A stretch of 64,000 nt of DNA from Pseudomonas sp. IPO3778 (GTDB lineage Bacteria; Pseudomonadota; Gammaproteobacteria; Pseudomonadales; Pseudomonadaceae): positions 314,717-378,716 of the forward strand of contig NZ_JACARC010000034.1 in assembly GCF_013386825.1 (NCBI RefSeq), in the 5' to 3' direction. This document shows positions 8,518 to 17,349 of this stretch, one piece after another. Each line of letters opens with the position of its first letter. The first letter of the stretch is position 1. The translations under genes and the position numbers were made by a program. The notes beneath the pieces were generated by a model, which was not told the DNA's origin, made no database searches, and saw nothing but the letters and a program-made list of their open reading frames with translations.

Positions 8518-9912
8518 ATGAGCACCGACAAGACCAACCAGTCCTGGGGCGGCCGCTTCAGTGAACCCGTCGACGCCTTCGTCGCGCGCTTCACCGCCTC
8601 CGTCACCTTCGACCAGCGCCTCTACCGCCACGACATCATGGGCTCGATCGCCCACGCCACGATGCTGGCCAAGGTCGGCGTGCTGACCGACGCCGAGCGC
8701 GACAGCATCATCGACGGCCTCACCACCATCCGTGGCGAGATCGAAGCCGGCACCTTCGACTGGCGCGTCGACCTGGAAGACGTGCACATGAACATCGAGG
8801 CCCGCCTCACCGACCGCATCGGTGTGACCGGCAAAAAACTGCACACCGGTCGCAGCCGTAACGACCAGGTGGCCACCGATATCCGCCTGTGGCTGCGGGA
8901 CGAGATCGACCTGATCCTGGCGGAAATCACCCGCCTGCAAAAAGGCCTGCTGGAGCAGGCAGAGCGTGAGTCCGGCACCATCATGCCCGGTTTCACCCAC
9001 CTGCAAACCGCGCAGCCCGTGACCTTCGGCCACCACCTGCTGGCCTGGTTCGAAATGCTCAGCCGTGACTACGAGCGCCTGGTGGACTGCCGCAAGCGTG
9101 CCAACCGCATGCCCCTGGGCAGCGCTGCACTGGCCGGCACCACGTACCCGATCGACCGCGAATACACCGCACAACTGCTGGGTTTCGACGCCGTGGGCGG
9201 CAACTCCCTGGACGGCGTGTCGGACCGTGACTTCGCCATCGAATTCTGCGCCGCGGCCAGCATCGCGATGATGCACTTGTCGCGTTTCTCCGAAGAGCTG
9301 GTGCTGTGGACCAGTGCGCAATTCCAGTTCATCGACCTGCCAGACCGCTTCTGCACCGGCAGCTCGATCATGCCGCAAAAGAAGAACCCCGACGTGCCGG
9401 AACTGGTACGCGGCAAAAGCGGCCGTGTCTTCGGAGCGCTGATGGGCCTGTTGACCCTGATGAAAGGCCAGCCATTGGCCTACAACAAGGACAACCAGGA
9501 AGACAAGGAACCGCTGTTCGACGCCGCCGATACCCTGCGCGACTCGCTGCGGGCCTTTGCCGACATGATCCCGGCGATCAAGCCCAAGCACGCCATCATG
9601 CGTGAAGCGGCCTTGCGCGGTTTCTCCACCGCCACCGACCTGGCGGACTACCTGGTACGCCGTGGCCTGCCGTTCCGCGACTGCCACGAAATCGTCGGGC
9701 ATGCCGTGAAATACGGTGTGGACAGTGGCAAGGACCTGGCGGAAATGAGCCTGGAGGAACTGCGCCAGTTCAGCGACCAGATCGAACAGGACGTGTTTGC
9801 GGTATTGACCCTGGAAGGGTCGGTGAATGCCCGTGACCATATCGGCGGGACTGCGCCGGCGCAGGTGAAGGCTGCCGTTGCTCGCGGCCAGGCCCTGCTC
9901 GCCAGCCGCTAA
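8518..9912 (+). CDS. argH: Argininosuccinate lyase
   Basis: A 464-residue cytoplasmic enzyme beginning MSTDKTNQSWGGRFSEP. A much longer open frame extends upstream, but the family N-terminus fixes the ATG at 8518. It has the fumarase/aspartase superfamily signature GSSIMPQKKNPD, the HTGRSRNDQVATD substrate loop and MPGFTHLQTAQP. It splits argininosuccinate into arginine and fumarate, the last step of arginine synthesis. It is convergent with the glutathione transferase gene, with a REP-type inverted repeat between them. Confidence 0.97.
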   Translation: MSTDKTNQSWGGRFSEPVDAFVARFTASVTFDQRLYRHDIMGSIAHATMLAKVGVLTDAERDSIIDGLTTIRGEIEAGTFDWRVDLEDVHMNIEARLTDRIGVTGKKLHTGRSRNDQVATDIRLWLRDEIDLILAEITRLQKGLLEQAERESGTIMPGFTHLQTAQPVTFGHHLLAWFEMLSRDYERLVDCRKRANRMPLGSAALAGTTYPIDREYTAQLLGFDAVGGNSLDGVSDRDFAIEFCAAASIAMMHLSRFSEELVLWTSAQFQFIDLPDRFCTGSSIMPQKKNPDVPELVRGKSGRVFGALMGLLTLMKGQPLAYNKDNQEDKEPLFDAADTLRDSLRAFADMIPAIKPKHAIMREAALRGFSTATDLADYLVRRGLPFRDCHEIVGHAVKYGVDSGKDLAEMSLEELRQFSDQIEQDVFAVLTLEGSVNARDHIGGTAPAQVKAAVARGQALLASR

Positions 9913-9955
9913 CCCAAAGGTAAGTGCCCCGGCAAATAAGGGCGAACACTGAACC

Positions 9956-10047
9956 TGTGGCGAGGGAGCTTGCTCCCGCTGGACTGCGCAGCAGTCCCAT
10001 TTTTGGGGCCGCTTCGCTGCCCAACGGGAGCAAGCTCCCTCGCCACA
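9956..10047. repeat. REPIN-like inverted repeat between argH and gst (family A)
   Basis: Two perfectly complementary 23-base arms (9956-9978 and 10025-10047) flank a ~46-base centre. Each arm itself contains the small palindrome GGGAGCTTGCTCCC. Paired REP sequences in head-to-tail inversion are typical of REPINs mobilised by RAYT transposases in fluorescent pseudomonads. It sits between convergent genes, where it could also stop transcription or protect RNA ends. Confidence 0.85.
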
Positions 10048-10057
10048 AAAGCAGTCT

Positions 10058-10717
10058 TTATTTCTTGGCAGCAATCATCGCCATAAACGCCGGCATCGCC
10101 GCCTCCTTGTCCGCCGCCACCCGCTGGGCATTCGGCAGCGCCTGCAAGCGCGCCAACAAGTCCTTGGCCTTCGGCAACTCAGCCAGCAAGTCCAGCCCGA
10201 ACAGCTTCCCGGCCACGGCACAGGCCAGGTCCACGCTGTACACAAAATACAAATCCGCAATCGTGAAGCTGTCCCCCGCCACATACGGCGCGAACTTGCC
10301 GTGTCGCCCCAACGATGCGATCCCCAGCAATAACTCCGTCCTGGATTTTTCCTTGATCGCCTCCGGCACCGGCATTCCGAAAAACGCTTCGGCGAAGCAC
10401 GCCCGGGCTGGCAGCTCGATGTACAACTCAATTTCCCTGCACAACGCCAGCACCTGAGCGCGCTGGAACGCATCGCTCGGCAGCAGCGAACGGCCGCCCT
10501 GGGTCTGTTCGAGGTATTCGAGGATCACGCTGGTTTCGTTGATGAACCCTTGCTCGACACCCAGCACCGGCACCTTGCCCCGCGGGCTCACGGCCAGGGC
10601 TTCAGGGGTCTGGCCTGCGTAGAACGGCACCTCTTCGAAGGGCAGCCCTTTCTCCAGCAGCGCCAGTTTGACCATGTTGTAGTAGTTGCTGACCGAAAAT
10701 CCATAAAGCTTGAGCAT
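10058..10717 (-). CDS. Glutathione S-transferase family protein
   Basis: A 219-residue protein. The N-terminal thioredoxin-fold domain (1-80) begins MLKLYGFSVSNYYNMVKL and contains the cis-proline GKVPVL and the glutathione-binding NETSVILEYLE. An all-helical C-terminal domain follows. The start was set to this conserved N-terminus rather than an upstream in-frame ATG. Substrates cannot be predicted; family members conjugate or reduce electrophiles with glutathione. Confidence 0.88.
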   Translation of the reverse strand: MLKLYGFSVSNYYNMVKLALLEKGLPFEEVPFYAGQTPEALAVSPRGKVPVLGVEQGFINETSVILEYLEQTQGGRSLLPSDAFQRAQVLALCREIELYIELPARACFAEAFFGMPVPEAIKEKSRTELLLGIASLGRHGKFAPYVAGDSFTIADLYFVYSVDLACAVAGKLFGLDLLAELPKAKDLLARLQALPNAQRVAADKEAAMPAFMAMIAAKK

Positions 10718-10842
10718 CACAAAGCCTCCAGGCCGTGTAGGGGGTTGGCAGCAATGGTTATAGATCGGGATGCCAGGCCTGACCAGCAGCATCACCCGAG
10801 TGAATGGGGGTAGACTGGCGCCCTTTCCTCCAGGAGCCTGCC

Positions 10843-11127
10843 ATGAGCGAGCCAACCGATATCGACAACGACGAAGAAGAGTTCGCCGAGACCACCTTGA
10901 TTGAAGCGATCGAAAACCAGATCGAAAGCGACACCCCCCCCGCTGCCAAAGCCACGTTCAACAAGTTGACCCTGGTGGGCTACGAGCGCGAAGACATCTT
11001 GCAAATGATGGCCCACGTCCTCGCCATCGAAATCGACGCGCTGCTCGAAGAAGACCGCGCCTTCAATACCGAATGGTATGAAACTGCCTTGCGTGCACTG
11101 CCAGAGCTGCCGCCCGAGAAGCAATAA
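10843..11127 (+). CDS. Small acidic conserved hypothetical protein
   Basis: A 94-residue protein starting at an ATG with an AGGAG site ten bases upstream. The first 25 residues are very acidic (runs of Asp and Glu). The rest looks helical, with a YEREDILQMMAHVLAIEIDALLEED segment. I do not recognise a domain, but a small protein at this place between argH and cyaA appears conserved in Pseudomonas. The acidic tail and short helical core suggest a protein-binding or regulatory role, which is inference only. Confidence 0.7.
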   Translation: MSEPTDIDNDEEEFAETTLIEAIENQIESDTPPAAKATFNKLTLVGYEREDILQMMAHVLAIEIDALLEEDRAFNTEWYETALRALPELPPEKQ

Positions 11128-11155
11128 CACCCAAAATTCCAGGCCGATGCTGCCC

Positions 11156-11244
11156 TTGTGGGAGCTGGCTTGCCTGCGATGGCATCACCTCTGGGCAACC
11201 GTTAAACCGAGTCGCCAGCATCGCAGGCAAGCCAGCTCCCACAA
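11156..11244. repeat. REPIN-like inverted repeat (family B)
   Basis: Two perfect 26-base arms (11156-11181 and 11219-11244), with a core of GGGAGCTGGCTTGCCTGCGAT and its complement, separated by 37 bases. The sequence differs from the family A elements at 9956 and 20527, so it belongs to a separate REP family. It lies between two co-directional small genes. Confidence 0.85.
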
Positions 11245-11322
11245 CCGACTGGACAGCTCGCCAAAGTGCGTTCACCTTATGGCTGCTAACGTCTAAAAAT
11301 TCCTAGAAAGTCTGGAGTCCTT

Positions 11323-11571
11323 ATGTCGTATACCCCTGAGTTGGTTGCCGAACTGGAAATCCTTGCACTCTTCAACCTGGGCAGCTCCCAGGAAGGTCTG
11401 AAAGTTCATCAGACTGCCGCTCCCACTGCCATTGCCGCTGCCCGGCGCCTTTACGAAAAAGACCTGATCGACCAGCCAGACGGTGGTTACCTCACCAGCC
11501 TCGGCCGGGATGCTGCCGAACACGCACAAGGCCTGCTGACTATTCTGACAACCAGCAAAGAAGCCGCCTGA
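11323..11571 (+). CDS. TIGR02647 family small protein
   Basis: An 82-residue protein beginning MSYTPELVAELEILALFNLG, with a YLTSLGRDAAEHAQ segment. It matches the small DNA-binding-like family TIGR02647, which occurs in this position before cyaA in pseudomonads. A GGAG ribosome site lies eight bases before the ATG. The pattern of short helices resembles a winged-helix fragment, but function is unknown. Confidence 0.75.
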   Translation: MSYTPELVAELEILALFNLGSSQEGLKVHQTAAPTAIAAARRLYEKDLIDQPDGGYLTSLGRDAAEHAQGLLTILTTSKEAA

Positions 11572-11739
11572 CACCTCGTATCGCCCACGGAATCCTCTTT
11601 TCACGGATTCCGCGGGCATTTCTGCGCCCGGGATAAAATTCCGGCGTCAAAAACAAAATCCCGCTAAACCTCCTACGCTACTGGCTGTAAACTCCCACAC
11701 GGCCGCCCACGTCGGGCCCTGCGAGCCACCGAGTTCGAC

Positions 11740-14580
11740 ATGACCCGCACCCACGAAATCCGCCCCGACCTGGACGAAGGCATCGACCGCAAGGTGCTGG
11801 CCCAGTTGCGCGCGCGGTTTCTGGCCCTGAACGAGGGCCGTATGGCCCGGGCCGTCGAAGGGCTGACGCCGCGCCAGCAAAGCGTACTGACGCTGCTACC
11901 GCTGTTTTTCCACGTCAATCACCCGCTGCTGCCAGGCTATGTATCGGGCAGCACGCCGGCCGGCCTGTCGAATTTTGAACCCGACACGCAAGCCTTGGCC
12001 GAGGCCCAGCGCCTGACCCGTACGTTCTCCTACAAGCCCCGGCACGGCAACCCGCCGCGCCCGATTCATGGCTTGTTCCTGATGGGCAGCCTGGGCACGC
12101 TGGCCCAGGCCGACCAAAGTGATATGGACGTGTGGGTTTGCCACGCCGCCGACCTCAGCGAGAGCGAGCTGACCGAGCTGCGCAAAAAATGCCAATTGCT
12201 GGAAACCTGGGCCCTGAGCATGGGCGCCGAGGCGCATTTTTTTCTGATCGAGCCCACGCGGTTTATCCAGGGCGAGCGCGACACTCAACTGAGCTCCGAA
12301 GACTGCGGCACCAGCCAGCATTACCTGCTGCTGGACGAGTTCTACCGCACCGCCATCTGGCTGGCCGGGCGTACGCCGATCTGGTGGCTGGTGCCGGTGT
12401 ACGAAGAAACCCGCTACGCCGAGTTCACCCATGCGCTGATCTCCAAGCGTTTTATCCGCGCCGACGAAACCCTCGACCTGGGCCACCTGGCCCACATCCC
12501 GCCCGGTGAATTTATCGGCGCCGGCCTGTGGCAGCTGTTCAAAGGCATCGAATCGCCCTACAAATCCGTACTTAAACTCCTGCTGACCGAGGTCTACGCC
12601 AGCGAACACCCGAAGGTGCAGTGCCTGAGCCTGCGCTTCAAACGCGCGGTGTTTGCCAACCAGATGGACCTGGACGAGCTGGACCCGTACATCGTGGTCT
12701 ACCGCCGGATCGAGGAATACCTCAAGGCCCGCAACGAGCCGGAACGCCTGGAACTGGTGCGGCGCGCCCTGTACCTGAAGGTCAACCGCAAGCTCAGCGC
12801 CGGCCAGCGCACCGCCAGCTGGCAGCGCTTGCTGCTGGAACGCCTGGCCAATGAGTGGGGTTGGGACCAGCGTCAGTTGGCTCTGCTGGACAGCCGCAGC
12901 CAGTGGAAAGTCCGCCAGGTGGCGTCCGAGCGTCGTGCCCTGGTCAACGAGCTTAATTACAGCTATCGCTTCCTGACCCAGTTTGCCCGCACCGAACAGA
13001 CCGTCAGCCTGATCAACAAGCGCGACCTGAATGTGCTCGGCCGGCGCCTGTACGCCGCGTTCGAGCGCAAGGCCGGCAAGGTCGAGTTCATCAACCCCGG
13101 CATCGCCCCGGACCTGGCCGAAGACACCCTGACCCTGGTGCAATCGCCCAACCGCAAAGAGCCCGGCCAGCACCATTGGGGGCTCTACAACGGCAGCCTC
13201 ACCGCCCTGGAATGGGAACACTTTGCGCCGATCAAGCGCAGCCGCGACCTGCTGGAAATGCTCACCTGGTGCCACCGCAACGGCGTGATCGACAGCAGCA
13301 CCCGCCTGGCGCTGCACCCCGGCACCAGTGACATGACCGAGTTCGAGCTGTTCAACCTCTTGGGCAGCCTGCAACAGACCGTCGTGCTGCCGTTGGCCAG
13401 CGTGGATGAAGAGCGCCTGCTGCGCTCGGCGGTGCCCGAGGAAGTGCTGTTGCTGATCAACGTCGGCGTCGACCCGCTCAAGCACCACCGCGACCTGAAC
13501 ATCCTGATGACCACCGAGCGCACCGACTCCCTGAGTTACGCGGGCGTGCGGGAAAACCTGGTGCTGACCCTGGACCAGGTCACGGTCAACAGCTGGAACG
13601 AGGTGATGGTCAGCCGCTACGACGGCCCTCACGCGCTGCTCGACTGCCTGCGGGACTACCTGAATCAACTGCCGGCCAATCATTTGCCGAGATTGCGCGT
13701 GCGCTGCTTCTGCCACAACCGCGCGCAGTTCATTGCCCAGCGGGTGGAAGAGATCTTCGACACCGCGCAACACCTGCTGCTGGGTCAGGAAAACCATCGC
13801 TACCTGGTGCAGGTGCAACAGCACTACCACGTGATGGAGCTGACGCCCGGCCAAGCCAACCATGTGTCACTGGCAACCCAGGACGCGCTGATCGCCTACC
13901 TCAGCGAAGAACTGGCCAGCTACAGCCCGCTGCACCTGGACAGCATGGCCCTGGAAGACCACGACCTGGCGCTGCTGCTGCCCATGGGCCTGCCCGACTG
14001 CGTGCAGGTGTTCTACCGGATCAACGACGGGTTTGCCGAGCTGTACGTACTGGATGAGTTCAACGCGCTCTGGCAGCAGCGCCTGCCGTTTCACGACGAG
14101 CAGAGCCTGTTGGTGCCGTTGCAGCGTTTTCTGCAATCGATCATTTATCGCCGCGACGCCCTGCTGCCGCTGGACCCGCAACAGCCCCTCGGCGCGGTGC
14201 AAATTCTGTATTACCAACTGTTGCCGTCAGGCAGCGGCCGCGCCCGCCGGGCAGAACCGCGCCCTGCGCCGCAAACCCCGGCCAACAAACCGTTCTACGA
14301 CGTGCAGGCGATTATCGGCAAGGCAGCGCCAGGCCAGGTGGGGATCACCTTGTACTGCAATCAACGGGAGTTTTCCGAGCTGGAATTTGGCGACCAACTG
14401 TTTGCGGTGGTCGCCCAGGAAATCGTCGGGCAACGTCGGGAGGCCGAGCGGTACCGCTGCTACATCACCGACCTGGACCTGTCCGGCCTGCTCGGTGATG
14501 TTCAAAGCCCGAGCAATCTGTACTTGCGCTACAAGGCTGATCTGGAGCTGGCGCTCAATGAAGCGCTGAACCAGGTTTAA
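11740..14580 (+). CDS. cyaA: Class I adenylate cyclase
   Basis: A 946-residue protein of enterobacterial-type class I adenylate cyclase. The N-terminal half is catalytic, with the nucleotidyltransferase motif MGSLGTLAQADQSDMDVW at about residues 112-129 (GS followed by the metal-binding Asp pair). The C-terminal half is regulatory. It makes cAMP, the ligand of Vfr/CRP. In P. aeruginosa CyaA is the minor cyclase next to CyaB. The gene is monocistronic, and rnk lies convergent 11 bases after it. Confidence 0.95.
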   Translation: MTRTHEIRPDLDEGIDRKVLAQLRARFLALNEGRMARAVEGLTPRQQSVLTLLPLFFHVNHPLLPGYVSGSTPAGLSNFEPDTQALAEAQRLTRTFSYKPRHGNPPRPIHGLFLMGSLGTLAQADQSDMDVWVCHAADLSESELTELRKKCQLLETWALSMGAEAHFFLIEPTRFIQGERDTQLSSEDCGTSQHYLLLDEFYRTAIWLAGRTPIWWLVPVYEETRYAEFTHALISKRFIRADETLDLGHLAHIPPGEFIGAGLWQLFKGIESPYKSVLKLLLTEVYASEHPKVQCLSLRFKRAVFANQMDLDELDPYIVVYRRIEEYLKARNEPERLELVRRALYLKVNRKLSAGQRTASWQRLLLERLANEWGWDQRQLALLDSRSQWKVRQVASERRALVNELNYSYRFLTQFARTEQTVSLINKRDLNVLGRRLYAAFERKAGKVEFINPGIAPDLAEDTLTLVQSPNRKEPGQHHWGLYNGSLTALEWEHFAPIKRSRDLLEMLTWCHRNGVIDSSTRLALHPGTSDMTEFELFNLLGSLQQTVVLPLASVDEERLLRSAVPEEVLLLINVGVDPLKHHRDLNILMTTERTDSLSYAGVRENLVLTLDQVTVNSWNEVMVSRYDGPHALLDCLRDYLNQLPANHLPRLRVRCFCHNRAQFIAQRVEEIFDTAQHLLLGQENHRYLVQVQQHYHVMELTPGQANHVSLATQDALIAYLSEELASYSPLHLDSMALEDHDLALLLPMGLPDCVQVFYRINDGFAELYVLDEFNALWQQRLPFHDEQSLLVPLQRFLQSIIYRRDALLPLDPQQPLGAVQILYYQLLPSGSGRARRAEPRPAPQTPANKPFYDVQAIIGKAAPGQVGITLYCNQREFSELEFGDQLFAVVAQEIVGQRREAERYRCYITDLDLSGLLGDVQSPSNLYLRYKADLELALNEALNQV

Positions 14581-14591
14581 AGCCGGCCGGC

Positions 14592-15002
14592 TTAAAGAGA
14601 GAACGCGCCGCCGTCTTTGGGCTGGCCTTCAACGCTGAGCAGTTCAAGCTTGAGGGTCTTGCCACCCGGTGCTGGCCAGTCGATGTGCTGGCCGACTTGC
14701 AGGCCCAGCAGAGCGCTGCCCACCGGCGCCAGGATCGAGATTTTGCCTTCGTCGGCATTCGCGTCCTTGGGGTAGACCAGGGTCAGGTGATAGTCCTTGC
14801 CACTGCCTTGTTCACGGCAATGCACACTGGAGTTCATGGTCACGACAGTTGCAGGCACTTCATCGTGGCCAACCACTTCTTCGGCGCGGTCGAGTTCGTG
14901 TTGCAGGGCTTCAACGCCCGGCGACGCCTCGCCGACACGGTCGATCAGTTGCTCAAGACGCTGCACGTCAAGACGGGTGAGGATGATGGAAGGTGCGGTC
15001 AT
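14592..15002 (-). CDS. rnk: Regulator of nucleoside diphosphate kinase
   Basis: A 136-residue protein with an N-terminal helical coiled-coil (1-45) and a C-terminal GreA/GreB-type FKBP-like domain showing VYPKDANADEGKISILAPVGSALLGL. This is the Rnk family, which binds RNA polymerase near the secondary channel and in P. aeruginosa and E. coli affects nucleoside diphosphate kinase levels and alginate production. It is convergent with cyaA. Confidence 0.92.
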   Translation of the reverse strand: MTAPSIILTRLDVQRLEQLIDRVGEASPGVEALQHELDRAEEVVGHDEVPATVVTMNSSVHCREQGSGKDYHLTLVYPKDANADEGKISILAPVGSALLGLQVGQHIDWPAPGGKTLKLELLSVEGQPKDGGAFSL

Positions 15003-15030
15003 GATTCAGGCAGACTCCTTTTTTCTGCAC

Positions 15031-15065
15031 AAAAAAGCAAAACCCCGCCAGGAAAAGGCGGGGTT
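15031..15065 (-). terminator. Terminator of the cyaY-DUF1289 operon
   Basis: A perfect 9-bp stem (AACCCCGCC with GGCGGGGTT) with a 7-base loop. Read on the minus strand it is followed by TTTTGCTTTTTT, a strong T tract. It lies downstream of the DUF1289 gene and upstream of rnk. Confidence 0.85.
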
Positions 15066-15133
15066 CTCACGGACCTCGATGAGTTGAGGTGTATCCGGAC
15101 ACTACCACAGCACAATAAATAAACAAGACGGCC

Positions 15134-15352
15134 TCAGGTGGCGGCCTTGCGCTGCTCGGCCCGGGCGACGATCACGCGGCGCCGCGCATCATCGGCAGAG
15201 CGCCATTCACGGATGTCTTCCACGTGGCGGAAGCAACCGAGGCAGACTTTGTGCTCATCCAGCCGACATAAACTGATACAAGGTGACGGCACCGCCGGGC
15301 TGACATTGCTGAATAGCGGCTTGGGCGGGCGTACGGGGGCGGGCTGCGTCAC
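15134..15352 (-). CDS. DUF1289 family cysteine-rich protein
   Basis: A 72-residue protein with four cysteines in the DUF1289 pattern (PSPCISLCRLDEHKVCLGC), which probably binds a metal ion or iron-sulfur cluster. The family has no settled function. It begins two bases after the cyaY stop codon, so the two genes are cotranscribed. That places it in an iron-sulfur/iron-handling context. Confidence 0.85.
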   Translation of the reverse strand: MTQPAPVRPPKPLFSNVSPAVPSPCISLCRLDEHKVCLGCFRHVEDIREWRSADDARRRVIVARAEQRKAAT

Positions 15353-15354
15353 GA

Positions 15355-15687
15355 TCAGATCTCGTCGAAGTCCAGCTCGACGCCGGCTTGTTCCTGGGTG
15401 AGGCGCGCGAGCATTTCGCTCAGCAGCTCATCGGTGGTGTCATGGGTCCAGCGATTTTCCTCTTCGTCGTAATCGAAGTGAAAACCACCGGAACGCGCCG
15501 CCAGCCAGAGCTGACGCAACGGTTCCTGGCGACTGAAAATCAGTTGGGTGCCATTTTCAAACTTGACGGTCAGCACACCGGCCGAGTTCTCCAGGTCCAC
15601 ATCCAGGCCGCTGTCGTCGAAAATATCCTCCAGCGCTTGCTGGGTCGAATCCACCAGGTCGTGAAAACGGGCTTCGGTCAAACTCAT
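15355..15687 (-). CDS. cyaY: CyaY, bacterial frataxin
   Basis: A 110-residue protein starting MSLTEARFHDLVDSTQQALEDIFDD, with the acidic iron-binding first helix, central beta sheet and NRWTHDT segment of frataxins. Upstream in-frame codons were rejected because the family begins at this Met. CyaY binds iron and modulates IscS-driven iron-sulfur cluster assembly. It is divergent from lptM, with the same neighbours (cyaY, lptM, dapF, xerC) as E. coli. Confidence 0.95.
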   Translation of the reverse strand: MSLTEARFHDLVDSTQQALEDIFDDSGLDVDLENSAGVLTVKFENGTQLIFSRQEPLRQLWLAARSGGFHFDYDEEENRWTHDTTDELLSEMLARLTQEQAGVELDFDEI

Positions 15688-15926
15688 TGTGGGAACCTCG
15701 AAAAGTGTCTGGTCTCGCTCAAGCGCCGCACAATACGGTCGCGCCGTGATGATTGCAAAGGATACCGATTTCATTACCCGCAGCCGTGCGAAATATCCTC
15801 AAGTGAGGTAAGCACAATCGCGACAAACTCGGCAAAGCCCCGCCGGACGGGTATTGCGGCGCATAGGCAATCTGGCGGGTGGTCGGTATACTCGGGCGCA
15901 ATTAATGCATATTCAAGGATTTCGCC

Positions 15927-16088
15927 ATGAAGCGCCTGATCTCTTCCCTTGCTGCGCTCGTCGCGGTCGCTTGCCTCGTTAGTGCCTGTGGTCAAAAAGG
16001 CCCGCTGTACCTGCCCGATGACAGCAAAGACCCGAATGAACAGGCGCAATCGTCGCAAACCAAAGCGCACAAGCACGACACCTACTAA
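15927..16088 (+). CDS. lptM: LptM (LppL/YifL) small lipoprotein
   Basis: A 53-residue lipoprotein with signal sequence MKRLISSLAALVAVACLVSAC, lipobox LVSAC and mature N-terminus CGQKGPLYLPDD. That mature motif is the hallmark of the LptM family, which in E. coli helps LptD acquire its disulfide bonds during lipopolysaccharide transporter assembly. It lies ten bases upstream of lysA, in the conserved cyaY-lptM-dapF neighbourhood. The older Pseudomonas name is lppL. Confidence 0.92.
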   Translation: MKRLISSLAALVAVACLVSACGQKGPLYLPDDSKDPNEQAQSSQTKAHKHDTY

Positions 16089-16097
16089 GGGAACATC

Positions 16098-17345
16098 ATG
16101 GACGCTTTTAACTACCGGGACGGCGAGCTGTTCGCGGAAGGTGTCGCGCTGTCCGCCATTGCCGAGCGCTTTGGTACCCCGACCTACGTGTACTCCCGTG
16201 CCCACATCGAAGCCCAATACCGCTCCTTTGCCGATGCGCTGGAAGGCACGCCGAGCCTGGTGTGCTTCGCGGTAAAGGCCAACTCCAACCTGGGCGTACT
16301 GAATGTCCTGGCGCGTTTGGGCGCTGGTTTCGACATCGTGTCCCGGGGCGAGCTTGAGCGTGTACTGGCCGCGGGCGGCAAGGCTGACAAGATCGTGTTC
16401 TCGGGCGTCGGCAAGAGCCGCGAAGACATGCGCCGCGCCCTGGAAGTGGGCGTGCATTGCTTCAACGTCGAATCCACCGACGAGCTGGAGCGCCTGCAAG
16501 TGGTGGCCGCCGAGATGGGCGTTCGCGCGCCGATCTCCCTGCGGGTCAACCCGGACGTAGACGCCGGCACTCACCCGTACATTTCCACCGGTCTCAAAGA
16601 GAACAAGTTCGGCATCGCCATTGCTGACGCCGAGGACGTGTACATCCGCGCCGCCCAACTGCCAAACCTGGAAGTCCTGGGCGTCGACTGCCATATCGGC
16701 TCGCAACTCACCAGCCTGCCTCCGTTCCTCGACGCCCTCGACCGCCTGCTGGCGCTGATCGACCGCCTCGGCGAGTGCGGCATCTACCTGCACCACATCG
16801 ACCTCGGTGGCGGCGTGGGCGTGCGCTATCGCGATGAAGAGCCGCCACTGGTTTCGGACTACATCAAGGCCGTGCGCGAGCGCACCGAAGGCCGCGACCT
16901 GACGCTGATGTTCGAGCCAGGCCGCTACATCGTCGCCAACGCCGGCGTGCTGCTGACCCAGGTCGAGTACCTCAAGCACACCGAGCACAAGGATTTCGCC
17001 ATTGTCGACGCGGCAATGAACGACCTGATCCGCCCGGCGCTGTACCAGGCCTGGATGGACGTGACCGCCGTCAAGCCACGCGCTGGCGAAGCTCGCACCT
17101 ACGATGTCGTCGGCCCGATCTGCGAGACCGGCGACTTCCTGGCCAAGGAACGTCAGCTGGCCCTGGAAGAAGGCGACCTGCTGGCCGTGCATTCGGCCGG
17201 TGCCTACGGGTTTGTCATGAGTTCCAACTACAACACCCGCGGGCGTACCGCCGAGGTGCTGGTGGACGGTGATCAAGCGTTTGAAGTGCGTCGCCGCGAG
17301 ACGGTAGCCGAGTTGTTTGCTGGCGAAAGCCTGCTGCCGGAGTAA
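16098..17345 (+). CDS. lysA: Diaminopimelate decarboxylase
   Basis: A 415-residue enzyme of the alanine racemase-fold group III decarboxylases. The PLP lysine is Lys60 in VCFAVKANSN. HIGSQ, the glycine loop DLGGGVGVRY, FEPGRYIVANAG and the second-subunit Cys in GPICETGDF are all present. It converts meso-diaminopimelate to lysine. Together with dapF four bases downstream it forms the end of the lysine pathway. Confidence 0.97.
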   Translation: MDAFNYRDGELFAEGVALSAIAERFGTPTYVYSRAHIEAQYRSFADALEGTPSLVCFAVKANSNLGVLNVLARLGAGFDIVSRGELERVLAAGGKADKIVFSGVGKSREDMRRALEVGVHCFNVESTDELERLQVVAAEMGVRAPISLRVNPDVDAGTHPYISTGLKENKFGIAIADAEDVYIRAAQLPNLEVLGVDCHIGSQLTSLPPFLDALDRLLALIDRLGECGIYLHHIDLGGGVGVRYRDEEPPLVSDYIKAVRERTEGRDLTLMFEPGRYIVANAGVLLTQVEYLKHTEHKDFAIVDAAMNDLIRPALYQAWMDVTAVKPRAGEARTYDVVGPICETGDFLAKERQLALEEGDLLAVHSAGAYGFVMSSNYNTRGRTAEVLVDGDQAFEVRRRETVAELFAGESLLPE

Positions 17346-17349
17346 GGTC

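Noticed and set aside
8398..10074. 558-codon antisense open frame across argH
   Set aside because: A shadow of high-GC codon use in argH; the translation has no domain and no credible ribosome site.
11896..13863. 655-codon antisense open frame within cyaA
   Set aside because: Typical GC-driven antisense frame; the plus strand has clear adenylate cyclase motifs.
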